DNA of 43,875 nt from contig JAGBBW010000041.1 in the NCBI GenBank assembly GCA_017938285.1, positions 1-43,875 on the forward strand. Reading direction: 5' to 3'. The notes below the pieces were generated by a model. That model searched no databases. It saw only the letters and a program-made list of their open reading frames with translations, and was not told the DNA's origin. Origin of the DNA: Lachnospiraceae bacterium (GTDB lineage: Bacteria; Bacillota; Clostridia; Lachnospirales; Lachnospiraceae). This document shows, piece by piece, positions 7,097 to 16,309 of the stretch. Made by a program: the position numbers and the translations under genes. Position 1 is the first letter of the stretch, and the number at the start of each line of letters is the position of its first letter.

Positions 7097-9040
7097 TTAC
7101 GACATAATTGATTTTTTATCTGTAGCTACAATGGCCCAATCCTCTTCCACCATGAAGTCTTCCGGCCATTCCACATCTGATTTTTCCGGTACAGCTTCTG
7201 CTTCCGTTTTCTTTTTTACCCTCTTCTTTTTTTCCTTTGCTTTTGGCTTCAACAGGTACGTCAGATCCTCATCCTCTTTCTCCGGAGCCTTTCTCCATTC
7301 CGGTACATGCTCGCAGGCCCGGCAGACTTTTATTTTACTGCTTTCCGGATGAAGGGTATAATCAAACTTTTCTACCTTAAGTACCTTCTGTCCCCGCAGG
7401 ATAATAAGAGCCTGGTCTAATGGCAGGCGGAGTACCTCATCCGGAGTCATCAGTTTCCGCTTTCCTACAGAACTTGTCTGCCGGTAATCCGGCGTGTAGT
7501 CAGAAATCCGCATGGTATTTAACTGCTTTGCCTCCGTGGATACAGCAACGCTTACCTCCCCTGTCCGGTTGCTGATAAACTCCGCTGTCATCTCATCGGT
7601 GCAGCCAAGAAACAGCTGAGTGTCGCAGTTGCCGATAATTTCCTGCCACTTATTGTCCGGGTACCGGTTCTGCATCTGGGGCAGGTTCTGGAAAATGCAG
7701 CTGATGGACAATGCCCTGGAACGGATGGTGCTGATTTTCTTTGTCAGGTCTGCAATCGTGCAGCCTCCGTTTGCCAGCTCATCCGCCAGGATATGTACCG
7801 GAACAGGAAGCCGTCCTCCCTTGCCATGCTTGTCCGCATACCGTACCAGCTTGATAAAAACAAAAGACATAAACAGCGATGATAAGAAATCAAACGCCGA
7901 ATCCTGGTCTGAGGTAATACAAAAGTAGGCACACTTTTTCTGTCCCGGCAGCGTAAGGCTGATTTCATCAAAACTGGTTATCTTACAGATTAACTTGTTC
8001 TGGAATACCTGAAGCCTGGTTCCAAGACCGATGATAACCCCGCTGCGGACAGAATCCGCTGCCTGCTGAAAGATATTGTACGGTGCTTTTGCCGGATGGG
8101 AAATCGGCAGCATGTCAAACAGGCTGTTCAGCTCTTTTTCAGAATTAAGCGTCAGCAGCTTATACACCTGCCCAATATTTCTGCCTTCCGGCGGAAAACC
8201 TTGGTCCACATACAAAACAAGTGCCTTTAACAGGTTCATCTCAGCATTGTCCCAGAAATGGTCACCCTTTTCCGAACCAGTATTTTTTATGATTACATCA
8301 CTGAACAGCTGCGCCATGATTTCCTGCCCTTCCACTTCTGCCAGGCAGTTCCAGCTGTCGGAGTTTTCCGGATCTACCAGGTTGAATACCCGGACAATAT
8401 AATCGTTTTCCTCCAGATAAATCCGCATGTCCCCATAAAGCTCTGACTTTGGATCTGTCACAATCAGGCTTTCGCCCCGAGCCACACACTGGAATATCAC
8501 ATTTCTGGCATACGCTCGGCTTTTCATGGAACCGCTGGCACCAAATACGGCAACATTCCGGTTCATACGGGTCTTTTCCGGCAGGCAGACTGCACTGCCG
8601 TCCAGTTTTCCCAAAATTACGCCTTTGGTATGTGCCACATTCGACACCAGCTCCAGTACCTTATTCATCTCTGCTTCACTCATGAAACCGGAGGTTCCAT
8701 AAGTACCTTTTTCCGAGTATGTCAAATTGCGCTCCTTGTCATAAGTTCCTTTTCCACCAAAACCCATACGCATGACTAAGATTATCAACAATCCAAACAG
8801 TATTACACACAGCAGTATTCCATACAGGTTATACGGAACCACTGTCATAGCCTTCAGGCAGGCTGACATCTTCCCGGACGGAAATTGTGGAGCTGTCTCA
8901 TAACCAAAAACTGCACCATTCTCATTCCACTCCTGATAATTAATCATAAACTGTGCCAGATAACCGCCTATGTACAGCAATACGAATAACAGTACCGGCA
9001 GAACCAGGCATATACAGAACAGCTTTTTCTTATCCTGCAT
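7097..9040 (-). CDS. VirD4/TraG-type type IV coupling protein
   Basis: A 647-residue membrane-anchored ATPase that would carry the relaxosome to the secretion channel. Two N-terminal membrane helices (about 8-30 and 70-90) are followed by the P-loop GASGSMKS at about residue 165 and a Walker B-like VHILADEL at about 412, with TraG/VirD4 family blocks such as VTDPKSELYGDM and SCIFQNLPQM. The C-terminal tail from about 590 is rich in Lys and Glu. ATG 9040 has no site at normal distance: the AGGAGG inside the end of the upstream gene is 17 nt away, so translation probably couples to that gene, whose stop is 5 nt upstream. Confidence 0.93.
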   Translation of the reverse strand: MQDKKKLFCICLVLPVLLFVLLYIGGYLAQFMINYQEWNENGAVFGYETAPQFPSGKMSACLKAMTVVPYNLYGILLCVILFGLLIILVMRMGFGGKGTYDKERNLTYSEKGTYGTSGFMSEAEMNKVLELVSNVAHTKGVILGKLDGSAVCLPEKTRMNRNVAVFGASGSMKSRAYARNVIFQCVARGESLIVTDPKSELYGDMRIYLEENDYIVRVFNLVDPENSDSWNCLAEVEGQEIMAQLFSDVIIKNTGSEKGDHFWDNAEMNLLKALVLYVDQGFPPEGRNIGQVYKLLTLNSEKELNSLFDMLPISHPAKAPYNIFQQAADSVRSGVIIGLGTRLQVFQNKLICKITSFDEISLTLPGQKKCAYFCITSDQDSAFDFLSSLFMSFVFIKLVRYADKHGKGGRLPVPVHILADELANGGCTIADLTKKISTIRSRALSISCIFQNLPQMQNRYPDNKWQEIIGNCDTQLFLGCTDEMTAEFISNRTGEVSVAVSTEAKQLNTMRISDYTPDYRQTSSVGKRKLMTPDEVLRLPLDQALIILRGQKVLKVEKFDYTLHPESSKIKVCRACEHVPEWRKAPEKEDEDLTYLLKPKAKEKKKRVKKKTEAEAVPEKSDVEWPEDFMVEEDWAIVATDKKSIMS

Positions 9041-9045
9041 CAGTT

Positions 9046-10161
9046 TCAGTTCAAAAACCTCCTCTCAAATTTCGACAAGTCAATAGTTTCAATCGTAACA
9101 CTTTCCCCGAAGTACTCCATAAGCACCTGCTTTTGAAAGTCAAAGCAGATAAGGTTCCCGTAAAGCCCATGCAGCGCCAGGGCTGTGGCAAACCTAGTAA
9201 TCCTTAGCATGTCAAACTCAAAAGCCACCAGTACCGGTACCCCGTCGCTCATGGCATCATGCTCCAGCCCCAGGTTACCGTCTGGAGGCTGAAGGTCAGA
9301 CACAAGGAGCTTTTTTAAGGACTCCTGAAGTTCCGGGCTGCATAATACTTTTAACAGGGTTTCGCCTGCTGGTTCTGCTGGAACATAATGAAAATATTCA
9401 AAGCTTGCATCCAGGCAGAAACAGCTTTTCTGGTACCCGCCCCTGCTGTTCATCAGTTTCAGAGCAGTGTCCATGTCCTTTCCTATCACCAGTGCCTTAA
9501 CCGGCGTATCCGGATGATACCAAGGGGAAATACAGTCTTTTGATAATATGCCACGGCTGATATGGTACTGCAGCATGGTTTTCACTTTCAGCTCTGTCCG
9601 GTATTCCCATTTCATCAGGGAATCCCCGGTGTAAAAGACTGCATAGATGCACTTTAGCGTAAACAAAACACCCATCGTCCGTGAATTATTGATTTTTACC
9701 GCTTCCGCACCCAGCTTCTTTATCTCCTTTGCCTGATAAAATACCGGAAGATCCAGTTTTAATCGTTCCCTACATTCGCCCTGGAACAATAACGGCTTCT
9801 TATCCCGGTACAGCTGCACCCCTGCCCTTATTAGCATGGCATATACAATGGATGCCTGCTGAAGCCGCAGCCTTCTTTGGTAATCGCTTCTTGGACGGTT
9901 CGTGTCTGTATTGCCACTTAAATAAAACGAAAACCGGTCCGGGTTCTCACTAAGCAGGAGCTTTTTTCCCCTGCTTGTAAGCCTGTATCCTCGTAACCGG
10001 TCTTTATAATGTGTCTTAATGTAGCCCTCTTCCTTTAATTTCGTAATGAGCTTTTCCCCATAGCTTGGGCCCACTCCCATATACGAAAGGATGTCCGCAC
10101 TGCTCTCCCCGGAAAGGGCGGTTAATGTTAATAAATGATACGCACAGGTATCTGTTTCCAA
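9046..10161 (-). CDS. Replication-relaxation-like winged-helix protein
   Basis: A 371-residue soluble protein. The start is TTG 10161, 9 nt after GGGAGG; no ATG near the N-terminus has a comparable site. Residues about 1-65 form a winged-helix domain (LTALSGESSADILSYM, then a wing ending LTSRGKKLL). The rest has the mixed alpha/beta plan of replication-relaxation family proteins (PF13814-like), which accompany coupling proteins in Gram-positive mobile elements and are thought to act in DNA processing at transfer origins. The assignment rests on architecture and position directly before the coupling protein. No relaxase motif (HUH or catalytic Tyr cluster) is evident. Confidence 0.6.
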   Translation of the reverse strand: METDTCAYHLLTLTALSGESSADILSYMGVGPSYGEKLITKLKEEGYIKTHYKDRLRGYRLTSRGKKLLLSENPDRFSFYLSGNTDTNRPRSDYQRRLRLQQASIVYAMLIRAGVQLYRDKKPLLFQGECRERLKLDLPVFYQAKEIKKLGAEAVKINNSRTMGVLFTLKCIYAVFYTGDSLMKWEYRTELKVKTMLQYHISRGILSKDCISPWYHPDTPVKALVIGKDMDTALKLMNSRGGYQKSCFCLDASFEYFHYVPAEPAGETLLKVLCSPELQESLKKLLVSDLQPPDGNLGLEHDAMSDGVPVLVAFEFDMLRITRFATALALHGLYGNLICFDFQKQVLMEYFGESVTIETIDLSKFERRFLN

Positions 10162-10336
10162 TGGTAATTACCTCCCATCCGGAGTTCAATCTTATCGCAG
10201 TTAAAAACAGCAGGATTTTACCATACCAGCCTGAAACTCCGTTAAAAAACGGTTCCGCTGCATGCCCTGCAACTGCTGGTTTTTCCTTACTCCGGCTCAA
10301 TTTTTACCCTAGTCGGATTTTTTTTGAAAAAAATCC
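10162..10336. other. Intergenic spacer with nested inverted repeats inside the transfer operon
   Basis: This 175-bp spacer is the largest gap in the transfer operon. It holds a smaller inverted repeat (AAAAACCAGCAG near 10,275 and CTGCTGTTTTT near 10,205 on the minus strand) and a CCGTT/AACGG hairpin, and it borders the alternative hairpins at 10,312-10,349. A regulatory leader or a recognition site for DNA-processing proteins such as oriT are both possible. Confidence 0.4.
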
Positions 10337-10349
10337 TTAAAAATCCGAC
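10312..10349 (-). promoter_or_regulatory. Pair of mutually exclusive hairpins
   Basis: GTCGGATTTTT (10312-10322) pairs perfectly with AAAAATCCGAC (10339-10349). The same first arm also pairs with AAAAAAATCC (10327-10336) in a second, tighter hairpin. Both cannot form together. The structure covers the stop codon of the DUF6100-like gene. The bases beyond it on the minus strand are not T-rich, so it is not a textbook terminator; processing or attenuation is possible. Confidence 0.5.
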
Positions 10350-10999
10350 ATCAGTTTTCCCTGTTCTTCCAGGGTTTTCAGCCATGCCGGAAACGCCGTT
10401 TTCTCCATAATGGTAAGCACCGTACAGTCCCTGCTTCCAAATTCTGTTGTGTGGTAAGCATCACAGAACAATCCGCTGTCATCCGTCATGATGAAGCTTG
10501 CCACGGTATCGACAATCTGCTTGCATTCCAGATTATCATAATCCCGAATCCGCCTTGAGGACAGTTTACGGTCAAAGATATGGGAAAAGCAGATTACGCA
10601 GTCCCGGAACCGGGGCAGCACCTGCTCCTTCGTATACGCTGTCAGGCTGGCATGCAGCGGATCAGTAAGAAACGTAGTATTCACCCGCTTCGTCCGCTTT
10701 GGCATCAGTCCCGGAAGCGTGATACTGACGGTATTTTCTGTATGCTCTATTACAATCCCATGTACTTCCGCCACCTTTTCCATCAGGAGCGGACGTTCCA
10801 CTAAATTCGCCGCAAATATCAGGTTCCGCAGTGAGCAGGCAATTTTCTCTGCCCGCTGTGCCGCATCCAGACTTAACTCCTCGTAGTTCTTGCCATAAGT
10901 GCCGGTATTTGTAATCTTCATGGCATTTATGGTATTAAACAGCTTCGGCAGCTCTTCCTCAATACGGGATAAACGTGTGGATAATGTTGAACGATCCAT
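10337..10999 (-). CDS. DUF6100-like ICE protein
   Basis: A 220-residue soluble protein with no signal peptide, membrane helix or catalytic motif that I recognise. The N-terminal about 70 residues are helical and amphipathic (MDRSTLSTRLSRIEEELPKL). The C-terminal part, with ICFSHIFDRKL and a DDSG segment, looks alpha/beta. Similar proteins sit between DUF5697 and coupling-protein genes in related elements; the DUF6100 name is from memory. ATG 10999 lies 1 base after the upstream stop, with a weak GGAGTG site about 14 nt before, suggesting coupled translation. Confidence 0.55.
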   Translation of the reverse strand: MDRSTLSTRLSRIEEELPKLFNTINAMKITNTGTYGKNYEELSLDAAQRAEKIACSLRNLIFAANLVERPLLMEKVAEVHGIVIEHTENTVSITLPGLMPKRTKRVNTTFLTDPLHASLTAYTKEQVLPRFRDCVICFSHIFDRKLSSRRIRDYDNLECKQIVDTVASFIMTDDSGLFCDAYHTTEFGSRDCTVLTIMEKTAFPAWLKTLEEQGKLMSDF

Positions 11000-11000
11000 A

Positions 11001-11540
11001 CTAACTTTCTGTCACTCCTTGTTTCCTGTAATATTGTACCTTTCCATCCGGCAGGACAAGGCAGAATGCTGCAATGCCCGGAAAATGAAGCCGTGCCATC
11101 TGTTCTGATTTTTCTACAATCACCAGCCGGTGGGGAGACTCCTCACCGAACCCTGCCAGCGCATGGTTTATTATGATTTCCTTATCTTCCGGAACATACA
11201 CTACATCATATCCAGCCTTGTCCGTATAAAAAGTCAGTGCCACCGGATATTCACTGACCGTATGGTATGTGATGTCTGAATAGAAATCCAGCAGCACCCA
11301 GAAGGCTGCTATCACCGCCTGGTTCCTGCTACATTCCTTCGAATACATCACCATGCCATTTTCTTTGTCAAATGCCAGCCGACCGTTCTTTTCCAGCCTT
11401 TTAAGCAGCATCCTAAGCTTCATCCCGTCCAAATCCGGAAAGGCTTTTTCCAGCTGTGCCACCTCCAGCACCTGGTACATGGAAAGCATCCTGTTAATCT
11501 TTGTCAAATGGTTTTCCTGTTCCATACTAATATGCTTCAT
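11001..11540 (-). CDS. DUF5697-like ICE protein
   Basis: A 179-residue soluble protein. ATG 11540 is chosen because AAGGAG lies 6 nt upstream; the earlier in-frame ATG codons lack a site. Residues about 10-60 look like a winged helix (MLSMYQVLEVAQLEKAF, then LLKRLEKNGRL), followed by a mixed alpha/beta domain. It resembles DUF5697 proteins, found beside VirB4 genes in clostridial ICEs and without an established function. It immediately precedes the DUF6100-like gene. Confidence 0.6.
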   Translation of the reverse strand: MKHISMEQENHLTKINRMLSMYQVLEVAQLEKAFPDLDGMKLRMLLKRLEKNGRLAFDKENGMVMYSKECSRNQAVIAAFWVLLDFYSDITYHTVSEYPVALTFYTDKAGYDVVYVPEDKEIIINHALAGFGEESPHRLVIVEKSEQMARLHFPGIAAFCLVLPDGKVQYYRKQGVTES

Positions 11541-11569
11541 GGCATACTCCTTCATAATGATTCTTGTAT

Positions 11570-11661
11570 TACATAAAGTCTGCTTACACAATACATATAG
11601 TGATTTTTCTGCCTGTTACAGCAAAATAAACCATCCGTATTCCGTACTTAAACTTTATGTA
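11570..11661. repeat. 10-bp inverted repeat bounding the VirB4/DUF5697 spacer
   Basis: TACATAAAGT (11570-11579) and ACTTTATGTA (11652-11661) are perfect complements 72 bp apart. The second arm directly abuts the VirB4 stop codon. The intervening bases are non-coding, so a weak long-loop hairpin or a pair of protein-binding half-sites is possible. Confidence 0.45.
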
Positions 11662-14610
11662 TTATCCTGCCTCCAGCATCTGCTGTCGTTCTTTTTCCTT
11701 TTCCAAAAGCCGCTTCAGTTCCAGACGGTCTGTGGTAATCAGTTCCTTTTCCAGTTCCGATGCTTTAAACTCCACAGTAACATTGTTGTTATTCGTGGAA
11801 ATCAGCCCATTGCCACGTTCAAAGTGAGTCACAGCCATGGTTTCCGCTTCCGACAGATGGAGAATGGACTGCACACGCATTGCTTCCTCATCTTCCAGGT
11901 TAAGGACAATCTTCGTCTTGGAATTGTTAATAATGCCTTTGCCATACTTGCCATCTTCCAGCGCAAAGAAATCATTCAAATCCTGTGTGGCACAGATGGC
12001 AGAACCGCCGTAGCCTCGGATAATCTTAAAGATTTCCAGTACAAACTCAGCCGCCAGACGATTGGAAGCAGCACCGATGAGCTGCCATGTTTCATCAATG
12101 AAAATGGCTTTTTCCACCGTCCGGTCTTCCTTTGCCTTGTCCCATACGAAATCAAGGGCAACAAACATGCCCACCGTAAGCAGGTCCCCGGTCAGTTCTG
12201 AAATATCAAGCACTGTGTACTTGTTATCCAGATTTACGTTGGTCTGCTGGTTGAAGGTGGAAGCCGAACCATTTACCAGACGGTTCATAATGTTCGCAAG
12301 CCGTCTGGTATTCGGATTTTCCTTTAAGATATTATAAGTGTCACCAAGGATTGGCATTTCCTTATACTGTCCCGGATTGTCCGGGTCATACAGGCTCTCA
12401 TTGTTATGTGTAATGCCTTTTTTCTTGTAGGTCTGTATCAACGCTTCATCTAGCAGCTGCTTTTCTTCATGGGACATATCAGGAATCAGCAGGGAAAAGA
12501 AAATGTGCAAACGCTGGATTTTAGCAGCCAGCAGTGATTTTTCCGTCTGCGGTCCATCCAGTATGTCGCTGGCGGAAGAATCCACTTTTCTGATTTCCAT
12601 GATATTGATACAGTTTTTCGAAGCAGGCGATATGGAAATAAACTCGCCTCCGATGTTGCTGCAGGCACGGTGGAACTCATGTCCTTTTAACGGTGCGATA
12701 ATAAATACCTGGACATTCTTTCTTCTCATGCGCAGAGCCATCAGCTGCATTAAGAATGTCTTACCGGCACCTGACGTTCCCAGGATAGCCATATTAGCAT
12801 TCTTATACACCCTTGAGTTAAAGATATCCACAATGATAAGCGAATTGTTATGCTTGTTTACACCAAGAAGGATTCCGTTATCATCGCACATCTCAAAAGA
12901 TGTAAACGGGTAGCAGCTGGCAACGCTTGTGGTGAGGATATTTCGCTTGGAGCGTTCAAAGAGGCTCTTATCTAACGATACCAGCGGCAAAGCAGAAAGC
13001 AGTGCCTGCTCCTCCCTGAAGTGGCAGGATACCGCCTCCATGTCCTGAGAAAGCAGCAGCTTTTTCATTTCATTTGTGCGCCACTCCAGTTCCTCCAGGC
13101 TGTCTGCCGTAATCGTAATAAGGATATTCATATAATAAAAATCCTCATTGGCTGCCAGACCATCCTTCAAGAAATATCCGGAGCGGATGGCACTGTCCAA
13201 ATCATCAAAGTCCGTATTCGTATCGGAAGCGTCCTTGATTTTGGACCGGTTGATTCTAAGCTGCTGTCCCAGCTTCTGCACTATCCTGTCCTTTGGCTGC
13301 CGGTCAAAGAAAATATTCACATCAATTCCTTCCCCGGCATTTACTAACAACGACATCCATCCCGCACACACCTGCGCCCGGTAACCATAGGACGGCACCA
13401 GCAGATAGGTATGGTATACCCCGTCCATTTTCACATAGCTGCCATGGGTATAATCAATGCTGTCCGGGGCCATGAACTCTGTTGCCGGTATACGGTCTAT
13501 TTCATCCCTCCGGCCTGCGTTGATATATTTTCCTATCACTTCATTTACACGGACATTGATTGGCTTTATGGCACTGGTTCTCCGGTTAAGGATACTGTAA
13601 AATACCTCTGTCGCCATCTCGTCATCATCTTCCGCCACCAGAACCTCGTTACCGCACTGCTGCAGGTATGTCTTTGCATTACGAGCCACCGTAGCCAGGG
13701 AATTGATTGCTTCTGTTTCCACATCCCCATGGTTAGCAGTCAGCGGCTCATATTCAAACACAATAAAAAAGCGCCGTGTAATGGCCTCTTTAGAGCCAAT
13801 ACGACGTATCAGGTTTTCATAATCCTTCTGCAACAACAGACATCTCTCGTCTGTTTCATTTTTCATTTCTTCCCGGATGGAATCCAGGTGACGGTTAATA
13901 TCCGCCCGTTTTGTCAGCACTTTAAACTGCAGTTTTACAGAACTGATTTTTAAGTAACTCACAAAGGAATAAATAATGCTCCTCTGCTCCCTTGCGCTGC
14001 GTAAAAGAAAATTGATAGGAATTACCTCGATAATCTTGACATAACGGCGGTCTTTTGTATAAATTATTCCGTTTTCCACCTTCTTAATCGGCAGATAGGA
14101 AGCCACCGGGTTCATCGGTTCCACTGTTTCCTTTGCACCAGCCTTTTTCTGTCCCTTATCCGGCAGTCTGGACTCCTTGCATTCCTTAAACTGCCCAAAC
14201 TCCTCTGCAAAATCCTCTTTCTTAGGCTTTACTTTCTTTTCCTTTTTCTGCGTCCTGCTCTTTGCCCTGTCCTTTTCCGGAATATCCCGGGCTTCCTCCT
14301 CTCCAACAACCCTTTTGTTTTTCATGTAGCTGAAGAAATTCAGAACAAAAGAGGAAAGACTTTCCCCGTCCATGCCGATGATGGCGAATAATGCAGCCGG
14401 CAGTACCGTCACGCAGGCAATAATTATTTTTGTTGTCAGTGATACCGGAATATGAAACACCGGAACCCCTATTACAATAACTAAAACCAGAGCTTCGACT
14501 GCATTGCGAAGCTTCATGGTTCCGCCAAACAAGGTTCCGGTGTCGATAAAATTAGGCGGAATGATGTATATATCATTCTCATCCTGTCCGGCATTCTTCT
14601 GCATAGACAT
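11662..14610 (-). CDS. virB4: PrgI-VirB4 fusion: type IV secretion ATPase with membrane-anchored N-terminus
   Basis: About 982 residues. In-frame ATGs occur at 14619, 14610 and 14604; the first is only 1 nt from AGGAGG, so I chose 14610 (spacing 10). Residues about 10-100 form a PrgI-like module: a conserved PPNFIDTGTLFGG segment, two hydrophobic helices and an FFSYMKNKR motif. A charged Lys/Glu linker follows (about 100-165), then a full VirB4 ATPase with P-loop GTSGAGKT at about 612 and Walker B AIFIDETW at about 836. VirB4 powers assembly of the conjugation channel at the inner membrane. In many Gram-positive elements PrgI and VirB4 are separate adjacent genes; here they are one chain. Confidence 0.93.
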   Translation of the reverse strand: MSMQKNAGQDENDIYIIPPNFIDTGTLFGGTMKLRNAVEALVLVIVIGVPVFHIPVSLTTKIIIACVTVLPAALFAIIGMDGESLSSFVLNFFSYMKNKRVVGEEEARDIPEKDRAKSRTQKKEKKVKPKKEDFAEEFGQFKECKESRLPDKGQKKAGAKETVEPMNPVASYLPIKKVENGIIYTKDRRYVKIIEVIPINFLLRSAREQRSIIYSFVSYLKISSVKLQFKVLTKRADINRHLDSIREEMKNETDERCLLLQKDYENLIRRIGSKEAITRRFFIVFEYEPLTANHGDVETEAINSLATVARNAKTYLQQCGNEVLVAEDDDEMATEVFYSILNRRTSAIKPINVRVNEVIGKYINAGRRDEIDRIPATEFMAPDSIDYTHGSYVKMDGVYHTYLLVPSYGYRAQVCAGWMSLLVNAGEGIDVNIFFDRQPKDRIVQKLGQQLRINRSKIKDASDTNTDFDDLDSAIRSGYFLKDGLAANEDFYYMNILITITADSLEELEWRTNEMKKLLLSQDMEAVSCHFREEQALLSALPLVSLDKSLFERSKRNILTTSVASCYPFTSFEMCDDNGILLGVNKHNNSLIIVDIFNSRVYKNANMAILGTSGAGKTFLMQLMALRMRRKNVQVFIIAPLKGHEFHRACSNIGGEFISISPASKNCINIMEIRKVDSSASDILDGPQTEKSLLAAKIQRLHIFFSLLIPDMSHEEKQLLDEALIQTYKKKGITHNNESLYDPDNPGQYKEMPILGDTYNILKENPNTRRLANIMNRLVNGSASTFNQQTNVNLDNKYTVLDISELTGDLLTVGMFVALDFVWDKAKEDRTVEKAIFIDETWQLIGAASNRLAAEFVLEIFKIIRGYGGSAICATQDLNDFFALEDGKYGKGIINNSKTKIVLNLEDEEAMRVQSILHLSEAETMAVTHFERGNGLISTNNNNVTVEFKASELEKELITTDRLELKRLLEKEKERQQMLEAG

Positions 14611-14637
14611 ACATGGCATACCTCCTGTAATTTATTT

Positions 14638-15411
14638 TTATGTTCCCATGTCATTTAAGAACAGTTCCAGATTCCTGGCATACGCTTTTGCCGTTGCCAT
14701 CTGGGTTTCTGTCAGTTCAAACACCTGTCCGGCGAAATAATCATCCCCGGTGTACTGTACCACATAATTATAGTGGGTTATCGTGGCAGATGTATTTGTT
14801 GCTTCATCCACTCTCTCATACGTTGTAACATTGACCGTATAGGAAAAAATGTTCTTTAGGTTCCGGCGCAGCAGCCACTTCAGATTCCAGAGGCTGATAT
14901 CCTGGTAGTCATATTTCGATGCACAGTACTGGGAAATAATCAGTGAACTCTCATAAACGATATTCCCTGCAAACTCGTCCGTTATGCTGTATTCACAGCC
15001 ATCCTTTAGCTTCTTTGCCTCTTTATCTATCTTTTTTAATACATCCTCATGCTTTTCACCTAAGATTTCCTCAATCGCTGCCTCCGCATCTGCCAGATTC
15101 TCCATAATCTCGCTGCTGTCCATCAGTATGGTTTTTGATGCACCATTCAGGCCGTCTGCACCAAAAATCAGGGATGGAAGCATCATGATATAAACAACCG
15201 GAAGAAACAGCAGCAGGCAGAAGACAGCCAGTGCTTTTCCAATAATCTTCCGTCCTTCCCACAAAGCAGATACCATCATACCGTATGGACCGGCAGCCGC
15301 TCCTTTTGCCACACCTGCCAGTACTTTTCCCGTTTTCACAGCACCCCTTGCAAATCCTGCACTTGCTGCCACCTGGGAAAAGACGGAATTACTTTTCTTA
15401 TCCTCTGCCAT
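14638..15411 (-). CDS. ICE membrane protein resembling the N-terminal half of the transfer C40 peptidase
   Basis: A 257-residue protein. It has a Gly/Ala/Lys-rich start (KVLAGVAKGAAAGPYG), one strong membrane helix at about 58-80 ending LPSLIFGADG, and an extracellular domain. This layout matches the front part of CD1108/CwlT-like NlpC/P60 cell-wall hydrolases of Tn1549-type ICEs. The chain ends at the point where the peptidase would begin, and no NlpC/P60 Cys-His motif is present. It may act only as a VirB8-like scaffold, with the wall hydrolase encoded elsewhere. ATG 15411 follows the upstream stop codon with no gap (TAAATG). Confidence 0.65.
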   Translation of the reverse strand: MAEDKKSNSVFSQVAASAGFARGAVKTGKVLAGVAKGAAAGPYGMMVSALWEGRKIIGKALAVFCLLLFLPVVYIMMLPSLIFGADGLNGASKTILMDSSEIMENLADAEAAIEEILGEKHEDVLKKIDKEAKKLKDGCEYSITDEFAGNIVYESSLIISQYCASKYDYQDISLWNLKWLLRRNLKNIFSYTVNVTTYERVDEATNTSATITHYNYVVQYTGDDYFAGQVFELTETQMATAKAYARNLELFLNDMGT

Positions 15412-16299
15412 TTATACCCGCTCCTTCCTTCTCGGCACTGCTGGCAGACGCTGCACGATAGACTCCCTGTACGCAATCTCCCCGGATTCCTTCATATATG
15501 GTGTCCGGTCAACAGTATCTTCGGCATACTGCCTGTACCAGGTCGAATTATCCGCAGCAGTAATTGTTTCATAATTTCCTTCCGGAGCCATGTACTGCTC
15601 TGTACTGTACATACTGAATGCGGTTCCATTTGGATGTTCCACCGATGTTTCGGTACCCATGATTCTGCCGCCGCCAATCTCTACATTGCTGTAGCTTGGG
15701 GCATCTGCCATGTCATTCTGGCCAAGGTACGAAGTCAGTGCCTGGGCTGCCTGCACTCCTGTCATGGAGCCGGTATAACTGATACTGCCCTGTGCCACTG
15801 CACCGGTTACATTATTTGCAAACTCGCCGCCTCTTCGAAGCGACGCTTCAAATGCCATCCGGCTGACCGGGTTATTCTTTTGTCCTGTCATTGCACTGGC
15901 TGCACTCTGCCCGAACCTTCTTCCAACAGCCCCAGCCAGTCCGCCAGCCATAAAGGAAGCACTGTTTGATGTTGTTCCGGCATGGTAAGAACCTCCCCTG
16001 AAAAAGGAGCCTCCAGTTACGGATTTTGCCGTTTGCAGCCCTCTTGCAGCTATCATCAGCTCTGCCATCATGGAACCTCCGGTATGTCCTACATTAATAC
16101 CAAGACTCGACATGAAACTGTCAATCTTCTGGCTTATTTTTAAGAATGCAATCGCACACAGGAACCAGATAAAAATACTCCCTGCCGCAGTTTCTTTTCC
16201 TACCGCTTCCACTTCTGCTTCCGTTATTGCATACGCAGTTACCGGATTCGACAAAAGAATGGCAACTGCCGGAATGATACATAATAATCTCTTTTTCAT
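15412..16299 (-). CDS. ICE membrane protein with signal peptide and Gly/Ala-rich domain
   Basis: A 295-residue protein from ATG 16299 behind AGGAGG. A typical signal sequence (MKKRLLCIIPAVAILL...AYA) is followed by one membrane helix (about 40-60) and a long Gly/Ala/Ser-rich region (about 75-200), low-complexity but with hydrophobic stretches. The C-terminal 80 residues are polar and Tyr-rich. I know no named family. Its place between the VirB6-like channel and VirB4 suggests a structural part of the transfer channel. It starts 10 nt after the VirB6-like stop. Confidence 0.65.
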   Translation of the reverse strand: MKKRLLCIIPAVAILLSNPVTAYAITEAEVEAVGKETAAGSIFIWFLCAIAFLKISQKIDSFMSSLGINVGHTGGSMMAELMIAARGLQTAKSVTGGSFFRGGSYHAGTTSNSASFMAGGLAGAVGRRFGQSAASAMTGQKNNPVSRMAFEASLRRGGEFANNVTGAVAQGSISYTGSMTGVQAAQALTSYLGQNDMADAPSYSNVEIGGGRIMGTETSVEHPNGTAFSMYSTEQYMAPEGNYETITAADNSTWYRQYAEDTVDRTPYMKESGEIAYRESIVQRLPAVPRRKERV

Positions 16300-16309
16300 G
16301 GTTCTCCTC

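Noticed and set aside
11353-13953. Long plus-strand frames across the VirB4 and DUF5697-like genes
   Set aside because: They lie antisense to clear conserved proteins, have no initiation signals, and their products are rich in Phe/His/Cys with no known domains.
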